This document shows, one piece after another, positions 43,100-53,243 of a DNA stretch of 64,000 nucleotides. Origin of the DNA: Takakia lepidozioides (taxonomy: Eukaryota; Streptophyta; Takakiopsida; Takakiales; Takakiaceae). Every line of letters starts with the position of its first letter. Position 1 is the stretch's first letter. The position numbers were made by a program, and so were the translations under genes. The stretch spans positions 63,628,042 through 63,692,041 of the forward strand of contig CM060734.1 of NCBI GenBank assembly GCA_030704615.1, given 5' to 3'. The notes beneath the pieces are model-generated. The model made no database searches, was not told the origin of the DNA, and saw only the letters and a list, made by a program, of their open reading frames with translations.

Positions 43100-43322
43100 A
43101 TGTCATGAGGGCGGGAGTCCTTGCATAAGACATAATAGTCTTATAGCATCCCTTTAGGCACGATAGGCGCACTTTGTATGCATTTGTCTTGGTTTCCATT
43201 GCATTTGTATTTGGGTCCGAACCGGTCCCCCTTAAAATTTACTGTGTCTTTTTCCAGTATTTTCTACTTTTGTTGACCACCCTAAACCCTAAACCCCTAA
43301 CCCTAAACCCTAACCCTAAACT
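43100..43322 (+). mobile_element. PLE1 3'-tail fragment ending in telomeric repeats
   Basis: From GAGGGCGGGAGTCCTTGCAT to CTACTTTTGTTGACCACC it matches the last ~220 bp of PLE1 copies 1 and 2b. It ends in four to five CCCTAAA units with variants (43280-43320). The next base begins methyltransferase coding sequence. Confidence 0.8.
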
Positions 43323-43937
43323 TGTGAGCAGGGAGAGGTACAAGTTGGGATCGAGGCCGAGGAGCCCCCGGTTTATGAGTGAGTGGTCGCATTGTAAGTT
43401 GCCTCTTGATTTCGTGAGGCACCTCCGTTCGCTCTCTTATTTCATTGAAAGACCATGTTTTGCTTCTGCTAGTATTGAAATTCTTAAAGTGGATTTGTTC
43501 TTACTGCAGGATGCCAAGTATTGCAGGAGGAACGTCTATACCGCAGTTCATGGGTAGGAGGAACGTGCTTTTTTTTGCCAGGGGGGATTTCATGCCTAGT
43601 CCAGAAAGAGACTACATCCTTCCTACTTATGCTGCCCGACTTGCTTCGGTGTCCATTAGGAGGTCTTCCGAACCTAGTCGTGTACAGCAGATTTGTGACG
43701 AGGCAAGCCTCAAGAAAATGAAGATGAGGGAGGAGGCAACAGCTATTGGAGCCCGTCAGGCTCGTAGATTTGTCTTGGATTCTGCTGAGGAAAGTGGAGG
43801 AGGTGAGGTGGACAGTCCCCCAAGGAGAGGACGGAATTTTTGAGAGGCATAGTGGAACTGATGCATCTCAGAGCTCGGAGGATGGGGGGGATGAGGAGGA
43901 AGGTGGGGAAAGTTCCTTGGAGGGTGTGGGAGAGTAG
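43323..43937 (+). pseudogene. ParB-methyltransferase gene copy D, last exons
   Basis: The first coding bases, within five bases of the telomeric tract, encode REVQVGIEAEEPPVYE, the end of the acidic exon of copy A, followed by a GTGAGT donor. The final exon starts after an AG near 43510 and includes PSIAGGTSIPQFMGRRN, FFARGDFMPSPERDYILPTY, SVSIRRSSEPSRVQQI and a basic-acidic tail. A frameshift near 43795 separates FVLDSAEESGGG from the conserved C-terminal signature EVRWTVPQGEDGIFE, which is also found in the divergent copy IV. Without upstream exons it cannot encode an enzyme. Confidence 0.75.
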
Positions 43938-44171
43938 TGCCCATTCCGGCTATGACAGTTAAGACACACTTGTATAGATGTGGCTTGCCACAAAATTTGC
44001 AATAAAATGTTGCATTTCATTGCTATGACGAGTCCACTGGTGCCACATTCCAACTTCAGATGACCCTATTTCCGTGCCTCCTAACCCAAGAGCAGAAGGC
44101 CTCCTATACGCAAGGGCTGTAGGGGCGATCGTGATAAACATATTCTCATATTGATCTGGTTTGCTTTGCAG
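43938..44171. other. spacer after copy D
   Basis: No feature recognised, apart from a pyrimidine-rich stretch leading into the acceptor at 44170-44171. Confidence 0.3.
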
Positions 44172-44324
44172 GATGGGAAAGTCGGGTTTGAGGAGCTGGA
44201 AAAGCATGCACTGGAAGCAGGAGAGCCACCCATAGTTTCTGGCAAACAGATACAATTCTCTTGTTCATGTCTGCAAGAGTTGGCGGAGATGATATTCTAC
44301 TCTAAATATGACGACTCCAAATAG
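44172..44324 (+). CDS. possible last exon of a host gene
   Basis: A TTTGCTTTGCAG acceptor precedes 50 codons that look like genuine globular protein: DGKVGFEELEKHALEAGE, PPIVSGKQIQFSCSCLQEL, AEMIFYSKYDDSK, then TAG. Not homologous to any element in the window. I do not recognise the family. Upstream exons are not found; the gene is either broken by the copy D rearrangement or has a long intron. Confidence 0.35.
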   Translation, partial: DGKVGFEELEKHALEAGEPPIVSGKQIQFSCSCLQELAEMIFYSKYDDSK

Positions 44325-45200
44325 GAGCTTGGTAGTCAGAAAGTAACCAGTGACATCCTAGTTATGTACAGTTGACTGAAACAGGGAAAGGGGAATCTGT
44401 TACGAACATACAATACTGTAGTCAATGCTAGCTTCCTGGTTAGTCTGATCCTAATAATAGTCAATTTTTCCACAGAAACTGCTCAACCTAAAGTGACTCT
44501 ACCCAAAGTGGCTCTGAGAAACTTCTATTTCTCCAAAACAGCTCAGGGCACTCAAGGGTTAAAGATCTTTGTGTATATCTCTTACATGTACTGAACTGTC
44601 ACCGTACAGTTTACCAAATACGAATGTATCAGTGTATGCAATTACCAGAAATAAAATCCTACCTATACAAGACCATCGCGGATCATAGAGCTCAGTTCTT
44701 TGTAGCAATACTCAGCAGACTAGACATGACTCAGTCAGAGTGAGCCTTTCTAGAGTGCCTCGTTGCCCCCCTGTCAGAAAGCTGGCCGGTTTTGTCTCCA
44801 TTAAAACGGGACCAAGGAAAACCAGAAAATTGTTCCAACACGGCTTTCAGCTGTGCACGCTCTCTCTTGCCATCTTCACTGCAGGTGATGCGACAAGAAA
44901 ACCCAAAATCTCTCTACACCAATTTTGTCTAGATCAAAAGTTTTATAATATATACAGCTTCACCACCACTTTTCAAAAGTTGGATACTATTGCAAATTGA
45001 CAACTCCCGAGGGCTCGGCTACATTTATCAAAGTATTTATCGGGTACTAGGACTTACAATACAGAATTCAGGGGGGAAATGAGATAACCAGCGAGCTGCC
45101 AGATCAAGGGACTCTCCCTGTATAAGAAAGGCTTTCTTTTAGCCTCCCGCATTTTACCAAATAACTTCAGGTGTAGCCAATGGAGTAAGCCTCTACAGTT
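44325..45200. other. no recognised feature
   Basis: AT-moderate noncoding sequence between the possible host exon and the 3' end of the kinase-like ORF; probably the 3' flanks of both. Confidence 0.3.
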
Positions 45201-46117
45201 TCATGTAGTTTGTACAGGAGATAACCAAGCATCTTTCAATGCCTCCTCTGCAGTCCACTGCTTAGACATAAGACTGCTAATAAACCTCTGAGCAGTACCG
45301 CTATGTCGGGATTGCAGAAGTACTCCCAGCTGATACAAATCTGATTGGGGAGTGTAGCGGCCGTCCTCCAACATGGCCTTGCTCCAATCAGCAAAAGGCT
45401 GAAATCCTTCTGGCAATTTGAATGGAGATTGAGCTACCGTTTCAAGGTCTATGAGCATGAACCCCTCCGCTGAAACTTGCACAATATTGGGCAACCGGAT
45501 ATCCCTATGGACGAGGTTTACCGCATGCAGGACAGACAAAGCCTTTAACACGTCCCGAGCCAACAGCTTCGTATCGTTCTCCGACCTCAACATCGGGGAG
45601 TAGCCCAGCGGACTGATCTCAATATTATAAGTACCTCTACGATCCATTTCAGGAACTGAAATTACCTGCGGAAGAGAAGGGACCCCTCGTGCAACATTGT
45701 AGGCCTGCCGAATCAGTTCAAAAGTGGTCCTTTTCTCAATATTATACCTTGGGAAGTTCCTTATTGCCTTCCGAACACTGCTCGGCAGAAAGTATATCGT
45801 CCTCTCCCCACATGCTTCTTCAGAAAACATTGCCCGCCGGCCTGGCACTTCCGGGATTGACTCCACCATCTTCTTCATGATCTCATAGGCATTGCCAAGG
45901 CTGACTAGCAACAAGAGGCGGCCATAAAGCTTCGTGACATTAAGACATGGCTTGATTCGAGCTGCCGTCTTTCCATCCTTGTCGATATAAACCCATTGGA
46001 AGTCTGTGCCTGCTGCGATATAGCCGAGAATGAATTGAATGTCCCCATAAAACGTCGCACTAAGTGGCCTCATCTTTCTCAAAATATCCTCTTCAGCAGC
46101 AGGTAAGCCGGCCAGCT
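45201..46117 (-). CDS. protein-kinase-fold protein, possibly Crinkler-type
   Basis: Open from about 46117 (first in-frame Met at 46082) to 45201. The C-terminal half has kinase signatures: VLSVLH-like helix (ALSVLHAVNLVHRDIRLPNI, the catalytic loop HRD with Asn), LIDLETVAQ in place of DFG (magnesium-binding Asp kept as DLE), and QSDLYQLGVLL (helix F Asp). The N-terminal half (WNCRGCTFLVGED, YIAAGTDFQWVYID) resembles the nuclease-like region that precedes kinases in plant and fungal Crinkler (CRN) proteins; that is from memory of the family, without a search. No glycine-rich loop is obvious, and upstream exons are not identified. This may be the only intact host-type ORF in the window. Confidence 0.6.
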
Positions 46118-46257
46118 TGTCCTCACCAACCAGAAAAGTGCATCCCCGGCAATTCCAATCATGTCAGGCCTCAGCTGTTTTCCAATAGTTTCGGTGTTAG
46201 AAGTACCTGTCTTCTTTTCAGAAGTATTGAACAAAAGCTTGGCATTCAAAGCATTTC

Positions 46258-47861
46258 CAGGGGTGCATAACTGGCCCCCCTAAAACTTGTTTGCCCGGAT
46301 CGTGTTTATCTTGCACCCGGTGCATCCGCGTTGTACTGCTACACTTGTTTTGACACTTTATGTGAACCCTAAACTTTCTTATAGTGTTAGCTGCAACACA
46401 TCTTTAATCGCTTTCACCTAATGGAGACAGATGTTGATCTTCATTCTTTTGACCAAGCTGCTCATTCATTGGATGTGGCAACAATACGAAGACCGAGCCG
46501 TGTTTCTTCTTGGAGGTCGGAAGGTGGGGATCGTGGTTGGACACGTTCAGGACAACACAACTGCAGGCTTAAGCAAGACGATGGTTGCGCGATGGTTGCG
46601 CGATGGTCTGCGTGTGCAAAGCTCTTACGAGTTTTGCGTTCCTTTCGAAGTGGTTTCAGCCCTTACGACTTTGCACAACATGCTCTACTTCAGCATAATT
46701 GGTTGTTGCATAGTCATAAACTCACGGAGTTAGTTGTATTTTAGAGATATGCAATTGACTATTTGGATGATTTTTATTCTTTGGATCTGGTTCTCTCTTG
46801 TCGAGAACTTGTTTTCATCCACTGGATGACTTTCTCCCACCGAGACTTTTTGGACTATTTTCTCCGTACGAGACGTATGTTGGATGGTTTTTCTCCTCAC
46901 GAGACATCCACTGGAAGATTGTCCACACGAGGCAGTTCACTCCTAGTAGTATATAAGCGAGGGGGTGGGGTTTGTATCTCATTCCTTTTCTTTCCCACTG
47001 ATGAGCTCATGTGCTGAGCGGAACTAGTCTGGGGTTTATAAAGGTCTGGCTTCACTACTTTGCATGATCTTGCCTCGTGGTTTCACCCTTTGAAGTTGTC
47101 GAGTTTTAGATGCGTTTGTATCCCCTCATTTAGATCATTGCATTGTTATGTGCTCTCTGTCTATACGGCATGCCATAAACTCCCTCATCCAGTGAAATAG
47201 TTCTCATACGCTCCTTTCAGGTTTGATTCACAGGATCTGAAATTTTTCCAGGGGTGCATAACTGGCCCCCCTAAAACTTGTTTGCCCGGATCGTGTTTAT
47301 CTTGCACCCAGTGCATCCGCGTTGTACTGCTACACTTGTTTTGACACTTTATGTGAACCCTAAACTTTCTTATAGTGTTAGCTGCAACACATCTTTAATT
47401 GCCTTCACCTAATGGAGGCAGATGTTGATCTTCATTCTTTTGACCAAGTTGCTCATTCATTGGATGAGGCAACAATACGAAGACCGAGCCGTGTTTCTTC
47501 TTGGAGGTCGGAAGGTGGGGATCGTGGTTGGACTCGTTCAGGACAACACAGCTGCAGGCTTTAGCAAGACGATGGTTGCGCGATGGTCTGCGTGTGCAAA
47601 ACGCTTACGAGTTTTGCGTTCCTTTCGAAGTGGTTTCAGCCTTACGACTTTGCACAACATGCTCTAACTTCAGCATAATTGGTTGTTGCATAGTCATAAA
47701 CTCATGGAGTTAGTTGTATTTTAGAGATATGCAATTGACTATTTGGATGATTTTTATTCTTTGGATCTGGTTCTCTCTTGTCGAGAACTTGTTTTCATCC
47801 ACTGGATGACTTTCTCCCACCGAGACTTTTTGGACTATTTTCTCCGTACGAGACGTCTTTT
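46258..47861 (+). mobile_element. PLE2 tandem array in sense orientation
   Basis: A 3' tail (46258-46370), a whole unit (about 46371-47363, with a small internal deletion near 47185) and a truncated unit (47364-47861) are arranged head to tail. Each seam reads TATGTGAACCCTAAACTTTC, a single telomeric heptamer. The whole unit has the 33-bp repeats, TATATAA (46950-46956) and a hammerhead. The last unit breaks between the 33-bp repeats and the TATA box and runs into telomeric DNA. Confidence 0.75.
46993..47034 (+). ncRNA. hammerhead ribozyme motif of PLE2, core mutated
   Basis: Perfect stem I (UCCCA/UGGGG with one wobble), CUGAUGA, stem II GCUCA/UGAGC, palindromic ACUAGU stem III and GUC. The GAAA core element reads GGAA, so activity is probably lost. 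Confidence 0.7.
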
Positions 47862-47907
47862 ATGGGTTAACGGTTTAGGGTTTAACGGTTTAGGGTTTAG
47901 GGTTTAC
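47862..47907 (+). repeat. telomeric repeats between head-to-head PLE2 copies
   Basis: GGTTTAGGG-type units with variants (GGGTTAACGGTTTAGGG). To the left, a sense PLE2 is broken; to the right, an antisense PLE2 begins with its normal 3' edge. Confidence 0.8.
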
Positions 47908-48505
47908 AAAAGAGTGGTAACAAATACATGTAGCAGTGCAACAGAGTTCGAACCGCGAATGCACCGGGTGCATTAGTAGCAAAGTGCAAACAAGTTTTAG
48001 GGGGGCCAGTTATAGACACCTTAGAGAACTTGTAGAAATATCTAGCCTGTGAATCAAAACTAAAAGAATCGATCCTGAGACACAGAAAACTAGAATAGAA
48101 CAGAGTGGGAGTGATGTTGCAACGTTCTAAAGTGCAAATGCAAAGATATGCAAGAGGCAAGTGTGTGTGATGAAACTAATTCACTGTAAGGACAGGAGAA
48201 TAGTAACCTATCTCTAAGAAAGAGAATAAACACACTAAAGAACAGTCTTAGAAGGAGATCTAACATGCAACACTCGAAAAGGAGTTTAAAACATGCACTA
48301 CAATAGACACAAAGCAAATGAATGCAATGAACTATGCAGAAGATCAAATCTAAAACTCAACAACAACAACAACGCCGCCAATGAGACAAAGAGACAAGAA
48401 CACAAGATGCAGCAAAGCGAATCTCTATAATCCCCAAACTAGTTTCGCTCAGCGCGTGAGCTCATCAGTGGGAAAGAGAAGGAAAAGAGATACAATGTGC
48501 ACCTC
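47908..48505 (-). mobile_element. PLE2 unit, antisense, divergent
   Basis: The 3' half of a PLE2 unit from TTTACAAAAGAGTGG to just past the hammerhead. More diverged than the other copies (for example GCACCGGGTGCA kept but GTTATAGACACC instead of GTTATGCACCCC). Cut near 48505 by the transposon IV end. Confidence 0.7.
48432..48473 (-). ncRNA. hammerhead ribozyme motif of PLE2, best preserved
   Basis: UCCCA/UGGGG stem I, CUGAUGA, stem II GCUCA/UGAGC with a CGCGC loop, intact GAAA, ACUAGU stem III, triplet GUU. All core positions are intact. Confidence 0.8.
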
Positions 48506-48509
48506 TCAC

Positions 48510-48600
48510 CGGGGGCTGCTATTTCATGAGCCATGAGCCATGAGCCATGAGCAGAGTCGTAAGTGTCGAAAAAAACATGAGCAGGACTATTTTACGGAAA
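48510..48600 (+). repeat. transposon IV terminal region, ATGAGC type
   Basis: GGGGGCTGCTATTTCATGAGC followed by three CATGAGC copies in tandem and more ATGAGC nearby. Same outer motif as 9971 and 25784. Confidence 0.75.
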
Positions 48601-48964
48601 TGAGTGTCCGTGGGAATAGGGTTTAGGGTGTCACGGTCATAGGGGGAGAAGGACCTCCCGAAGAAGGAGGTTCGGCAATGTTTTTTAGAATTACATATTG
48701 AAAGGCAGTGTTTCGCGAATGGTAGGGTGGTACTGATCTGTACAATGGGGGCCCATTTCAGCCTACCAGCCACTTGCAAAATCCACCCACACTCCCAATC
48801 CCAAACGAAATGAGGAATGACGCATTTTGGGAACGATGGATACAGAATAGAACAAAAAGAGGGCACAATGGGGTTTTTATTGATCCACATGAATTGCATT
48901 TGAAGCACGTCTACTGTGCTGATTGTGCAAACAAATCTTTAGCCCTGTGCCTTCTGAATACAAG

Positions 48965-49678
48965 TCACGTTGTCAATGGGACTTCGACTGCTCTCACAAC
49001 TAGCTCATGAGTCTTCGGGCTCCTCCAGGTAAACTGGATTGCAGCCGTTGTACCGCCCCTGTTGATGTTCACCACAATGTCCTGCCCTTCAATCATACCA
49101 CCATCGAATATGGAAAGCTTCACGATTTCGCCGTCCACACCAATGCAAATGTCCCCATACAATGGAGAAGATGACCGCACTCCTTCAGGAGTATAAGTCT
49201 CTCCGATGGAGTCCACCCACGTCCACTGGCAGCAGTTCCACCGCAACAGCATAGCAGTGCGCATTCTTCTGCATGGGTTCCCGTCGTAGCTGGGAAAATC
49301 GGAATCAAGGATGCGCAGGAGCCACGGACTCCTCAGACCAAGATCGTCACCCCGCTCGAAGGCGTACTGGCCTGGGAGATACTCAAAAGCGGACAATGTT
49401 TCGACATTCGAACCAGTATCTTCTGTGTAATCTGTGTACCAGATAACGATGTCTCCCGATGTGGCCGAATACATTGCATAATCGATGCCTCCATAAGGGC
49501 AGTCGTCCTGGTTCCGGAAGCACGGCATCCTTGCAAAGGAGGACCTGAGGACGTCTTTGATGCCGATGACAATCACCTTGCGGACAGCAACGAAGCCCTT
49601 AGATTTTCGAAATGATGAGAAGCGGAAGAGCAGTGCGGGCTCCAATAATGGACCATCTCGGTCACAAGTACCCACCAA
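48965..49678 (-). CDS. ORF-a homologue, divergent subfamily
   Basis: 237 codons open; the conserved part begins near MPCFRNQDDCPYGG (about 49531), preceded by a possible acceptor (TTTGCAAG). It shares with the other ORF-a copies ATSGDIVIWYTDY, LSAFEYLPGQ, SPWLLRILDSDFP, MLLRWNCCQWTW, GETY, LYGDI, VKLSIFDGGMIEGQDIVVN and VRAVEVP. Identity to the 6.8-kb copy is perhaps 35-40% by eye, so conservation of the spaced motifs implies selection on the protein. Function unknown. Confidence 0.65.
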   Translation of the reverse strand: MVGTCDRDGPLLEPALLFRFSSFRKSKGFVAVRKVIVIGIKDVLRSSFARMPCFRNQDDCPYGGIDYAMYSATSGDIVIWYTDYTEDTGSNVETLSAFEYLPGQYAFERGDDLGLRSPWLLRILDSDFPSYDGNPCRRMRTAMLLRWNCCQWTWVDSIGETYTPEGVRSSSPLYGDICIGVDGEIVKLSIFDGGMIEGQDIVVNINRGGTTAAIQFTWRSPKTHELVVRAVEVPLTT

Positions 49679-49759
49679 TCATCGTGTAACGTGTTCAACA
49701 AGCCAGCGGTGGATGAACCGATACCTCTTTCTCATCCACGGGGTATAGTTTGAAATCTG

Positions 49760-50054
49760 CCACCGAAGTCCATCCCCCGGATGGAAATTCGGCACCGCAT
49801 TTACATCGAAGGGGGAATGGACTTCGTCGTCTCGAATGGCTATAGGCCCACCTGCCACTTACTGCCCATAGTTTGCATGGCAGGGAAGGAAACTGAATCG
49901 GCTACGTCCATGGATGAGCCAATCTTCATCCCTGCAGGTTCCTGTCGGGGGGAAATTTAAATGTGCCCTGGAGTATTTGTGAGGAATTACAGCGTTTGCT
50001 TGAATTTCTTCCAGCCACCGCGCTGCTACCTCCTCCATCCGGGAGCTGCTGTCA
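49760..50054. promoter_or_regulatory. shared upstream region of the two divergent ORF-a genes
   Basis: Contains one GGAAATTCGGCACCGCATTT palindrome relative at about 49786 and no ORF of note. The two ORF-a copies are transcribed away from it. Confidence 0.4.
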
Positions 50055-50663
50055 TTGAGCGTACTGCGCTACTCTTTTTCAGGGATGCCGTGCCGCCGAA
50101 ATCCTGCTGACTGCCCTTATCATGGCCACGATTATGCTATGTTCAAACCACAATCAGGAGACATCATTGTCTGGCTTTCACTTTTCACAGACGCATATGG
50201 AATCAAGCGGGAGTCTTTGCGCGCAATGGAGTATCCGGAGGGCTATTCCCGCTTTGAGCGAGGTGAGGGCGAGGGTCAATGCGGTCCGTGGGTCCTGAAA
50301 ATTGTTGACCTCGATATACCAAGGTGGAATGGGATGCCGGACAGATCACGCATGGCCTCACTTTGGCGCTGGAACTGCTGCCAGTAGACCAGGGAGGACG
50401 GCACCGGGGAAAACTATATTCGTGGAGTTCACTCCGCTTTTCCAGTGTATGGAGACATTCGGCTGAGTTGCGAAGACGAATCGCACGGGCATAGGAGGCC
50501 CACAGTGACCTTGTCGATGTATGATGGTGGTATAATTGATGGGTATGACATTGTCATCAGCTCCACCAAGGGCACCAGATCGACCGCATTGCAATTTACC
50601 TCGAGATGCCGCATCAGTAATGAGCTTGTTTTGAGGGCTATCGAAGTTCCGTCGACTTGGTGA
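50055..50663 (+). pseudogene. second ORF-a homologue, one nonsense codon
   Basis: Conserved part starts at MPCRRNPADCPYHGHDYAM (about 50085) directly after a CTCTTTTTCAG acceptor. Motifs: SGDIIVWL, LRAMEYPEG, GPWVLKIVDLDIP, LWRWNCCQ, then TAG where other copies have TGG (Trp), then GENYIRG, YGDIRLS, TVTLSMYDGGIIDGYDIV and LRAIEVPSTW. The single G-to-A change at about 50385 is the only lesion seen, so inactivation is recent or the codon is read through. Confidence 0.7.
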
Positions 50664-50925
50664 CACCCATGTAGAAGGAAGAAGGGCTTAGATTTGTCTG
50701 GAGTTGCTAAATGTGAGACACCGTGTTTGATCAATAAAACAACCCATCGTACCTCACTTCTGTGTGCTTGTGTTTCAACGTGTTCAAGAACTGCCGTAAT
50801 TGGCCCACTCTCATTTCTACAATGTGTCTGTCCATATGAATATACCAGAGTCAGCGATATCACAGTCCTGAGGTGAAGAAAATCCATGTATGAGTTGTAG
50901 GAAACATGTACACGCCGAAGCTCGG
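50664..50925. other. spacer before palindrome array IV
   Basis: No feature recognised; probably the ORF-a 3' flank. Confidence 0.3.
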
Positions 50926-51990
50926 AAATTCGGCACCGCATTCCATTTTCTCCATGATGCTTTTTCTGGCAGCTCCCTTTCCTCCGTTGTCGTCGTAACG
51001 GAAATGCTGTACAACATTTCATTTCCTGACATGGCATTACCATACTTCGAATTTGAAATGCGGCGCCGCAACACCACATTCGACCTTGAACTATCCAAGC
51101 ATGTCCAGTCGCTAATGCTTGTCCATGTTCATACTTGAAATGCGGCACCGCATTTCCATGTCCGTCATCAAAATTTTGTACCGGACAATGAAATGCGGCA
51201 CCGCATTTCCATGTCCGTCATCAAAATTTTGTACCGGACAATGAAATGCGGCACAACATTTCCGGAGAGCACAATGGAATGCGGTGCCGCATTTCCGTCG
51301 AAGGGTCTGGAATTGGACAAACAACGATGTCCGTTCTGGAAATGTGGCACCGCATTTCCATGTCTGTCATCAAAATATCGAATCGGACAATGGAATGCGG
51401 TGCCGCATTTCCGTCCATCAAGACGGAATGCCCACAGGGGTCTGGAATTGGACAAACAATGATGTTTGTTTTGGAAATGCGGCGCCGCATTTCCCATGTT
51501 GGGCAATTGAAAGTTTTTATAGGACAATGTAAGTTTTAATAGGACGATGGAATGCGGTGCCGCATTTCCATCAAAGGGTCTGGAATCAGGCAAACAACGA
51601 TGTCCCTTTTGGAAATGCGGCGCCGCATTTCCATGTACGTCATCAAAATTTCTTATTGGAGAATGGAATGCGGTGTCGCATTCCCGTCTAGCATCATGGA
51701 ATTGGGAGCCCAAGAACATGGATGGGTCTGCAGTTGGAAAAATGTCCATCTCCAAAAGGTAAATGCGGCACCGCATTTCCATGTTCGACCTCCGCATTTC
51801 GATTTACATCCATGGAAGGAGCTGGCAATCGGCAAAACTGTCGTGTCATAAACAGTTTCTGATGTCCAAACCATGAAACGGAAATTTTTTCTTGCCCCGG
51901 TTTTGGAAATGCGGTGCCGCATTTCCAAACGAGGTTTTTGCAGTTGCCACATTTCCGTTCAGACATTGAAATGTGGTGCCGCATTTCAGA
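50926..51990. repeat. array of AAATGCGGYGCCGCATTT palindromes
   Basis: About 15 copies, most of them the perfect or near-perfect 18-bp palindrome AAATGCGGCACCGCATTT / AAATGCGGCGCCGCATTT, at irregular 45-140 bp spacing (for example 51137, 51192, 51276, 51393, 51475, 51549, 51621, 51762, 51907, 51969). Spacers carry repeated phrases such as GGGTCTGGAATTGGACAAAC and CCATGTCCGTCATCAAAATT. It shares the GGYGCC centre with the array at 31485-33140 but has different arms. It lies between ORF-a and a methyltransferase 3' end. Confidence 0.9.
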
Positions 51991-52124
51991 TTTTGGGAGG
52001 GACCAGGTTTGGACAATGTTGTCGTTTAGAAGCACATGGGAGAGGGGACATGAAGGACGGGGAGAATTCCCTTTATATACTCTGGAATTGAATTTAAATG
52101 TACAGAGAGTTCATTAAAATTGTA

Positions 52125-53241
52125 TTAATCTTGAAAATCATCACTACTGTCGTCCTGTCCTTGACTGTCCTGCTCCGCCTCCACCCCGTCATTGCCTTTC
52201 TCATCTCCAGCGGACTGGTCGTTGGCCAGGCTTTCGAAAATCCCATCTTCACCTTGCGGAACCGACCATCGCACCTCCGTTGGCTCGTCGTCCTCCCTGT
52301 CTGCATCGCTCTCATCCGCTGAATCACATATGAACTTTCGCACCCGTCTACCTGCCTCAGCTGTTGCCAACTCTTTCTTTATCCTTCTGTCCTCCCTAGC
52401 CCTCTCCAAAATCTGCTCTACTTTACTGGGATTCTCACATCGTCTAATCGCTGTATTTGCGAGTTTAGCTGCATAACTAGAAAGGGAGTAGTCCTTCACC
52501 GGGCTCGTCATGAAGTCGGCCCTGGCAAAGAACGGGACATTCTTCCTGGCAGGAAGTGTAGGCCTTACATGTTTCGACCCGGATCCTCCAATCCTGCACA
52601 TAACAATCACCAACGAGACCAATGAGAACCACAATCCGGATATGCGTTTGACAAAAAATCACACAGAAGGCTTTGCAAACTTACAATGTTTGCACTCACT
52701 CGTATTCCGGGTTCTCCTCGGCATCAATGTCCACTGTCTCTTCCTCCGACTCCGACGAATCCGAGTAGTCTTTCACTTCGATGGGAGCCTTCACATTCCG
52801 TTGCAGCCCTTCCAGGTGGGATCCCTAGACGCCTGTGTCCTCCTCGTAGGCAAAGAGGTGCCGGTCGGAAAACCGCCCAACCCACATTGAGGCACCTGTT
52901 ACAATGCCATCCACACATCATGACATGGCCCTTCAGAAGTTGCGAATGAAAGCATAACGAGAGTTTGCAGAAAAACATACAACAAGATTATGCATACCTG
53001 TCCCACAGATGAGGTCTAGCACTGTGCCCTCCACGTCAGTGCATGTCTCCATAATTGTCTGAATGAAGGCAGGGCTCCGAGTGCGTGAATACCGCAGGGG
53101 TTCAGTTGAAGTGAGGCTATGAGGGAGAAGTTCCGTGGGAACGTTGTTGAACAGGACGTCGTAATCGATGGGGTCGCAGTTCGGGTCAACCAACAATCCC
53201 TCCTTCCGGAAAGCAAAGGTCGAGTTCTCCTTCACAAAGCA
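52125..53241 (-). pseudogene. ParB-methyltransferase copy IV, C-terminal exons
   Basis: Three exons with good edges: 53241-52998 (AYCFVKENSTFAFRKEGLL ... RSPAFIQTIMETC ... VLDLICGTG, then GTATGC donor), 52895-52700 (GASMWVGRFSDRHLFAYEED ... acidic tail, GTGAGT donor) and 52593-52125 (KNVPFFARADFMTSPVKDY, RRCENPSKVEQILERA, VRWSVPQGEDGIFES, acidic end). A TAG falls in the middle exon after DTGV, at the position of a Tyr in copy B. The protein is clearly a different subfamily from A-D, which helps define conserved residues. Its upstream part is replaced at 53242 by an inverted segment. Confidence 0.75.
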
Positions 53242-53243
53242 GT

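Noticed and set aside
51168-51797. 209-codon minus-strand ORF rich in MRCRISxxP/GNAAPHF
   Set aside because: Translation of the AAATGCGGYGCCGCATTT array; the same peptide family appears in several frames on both strands.
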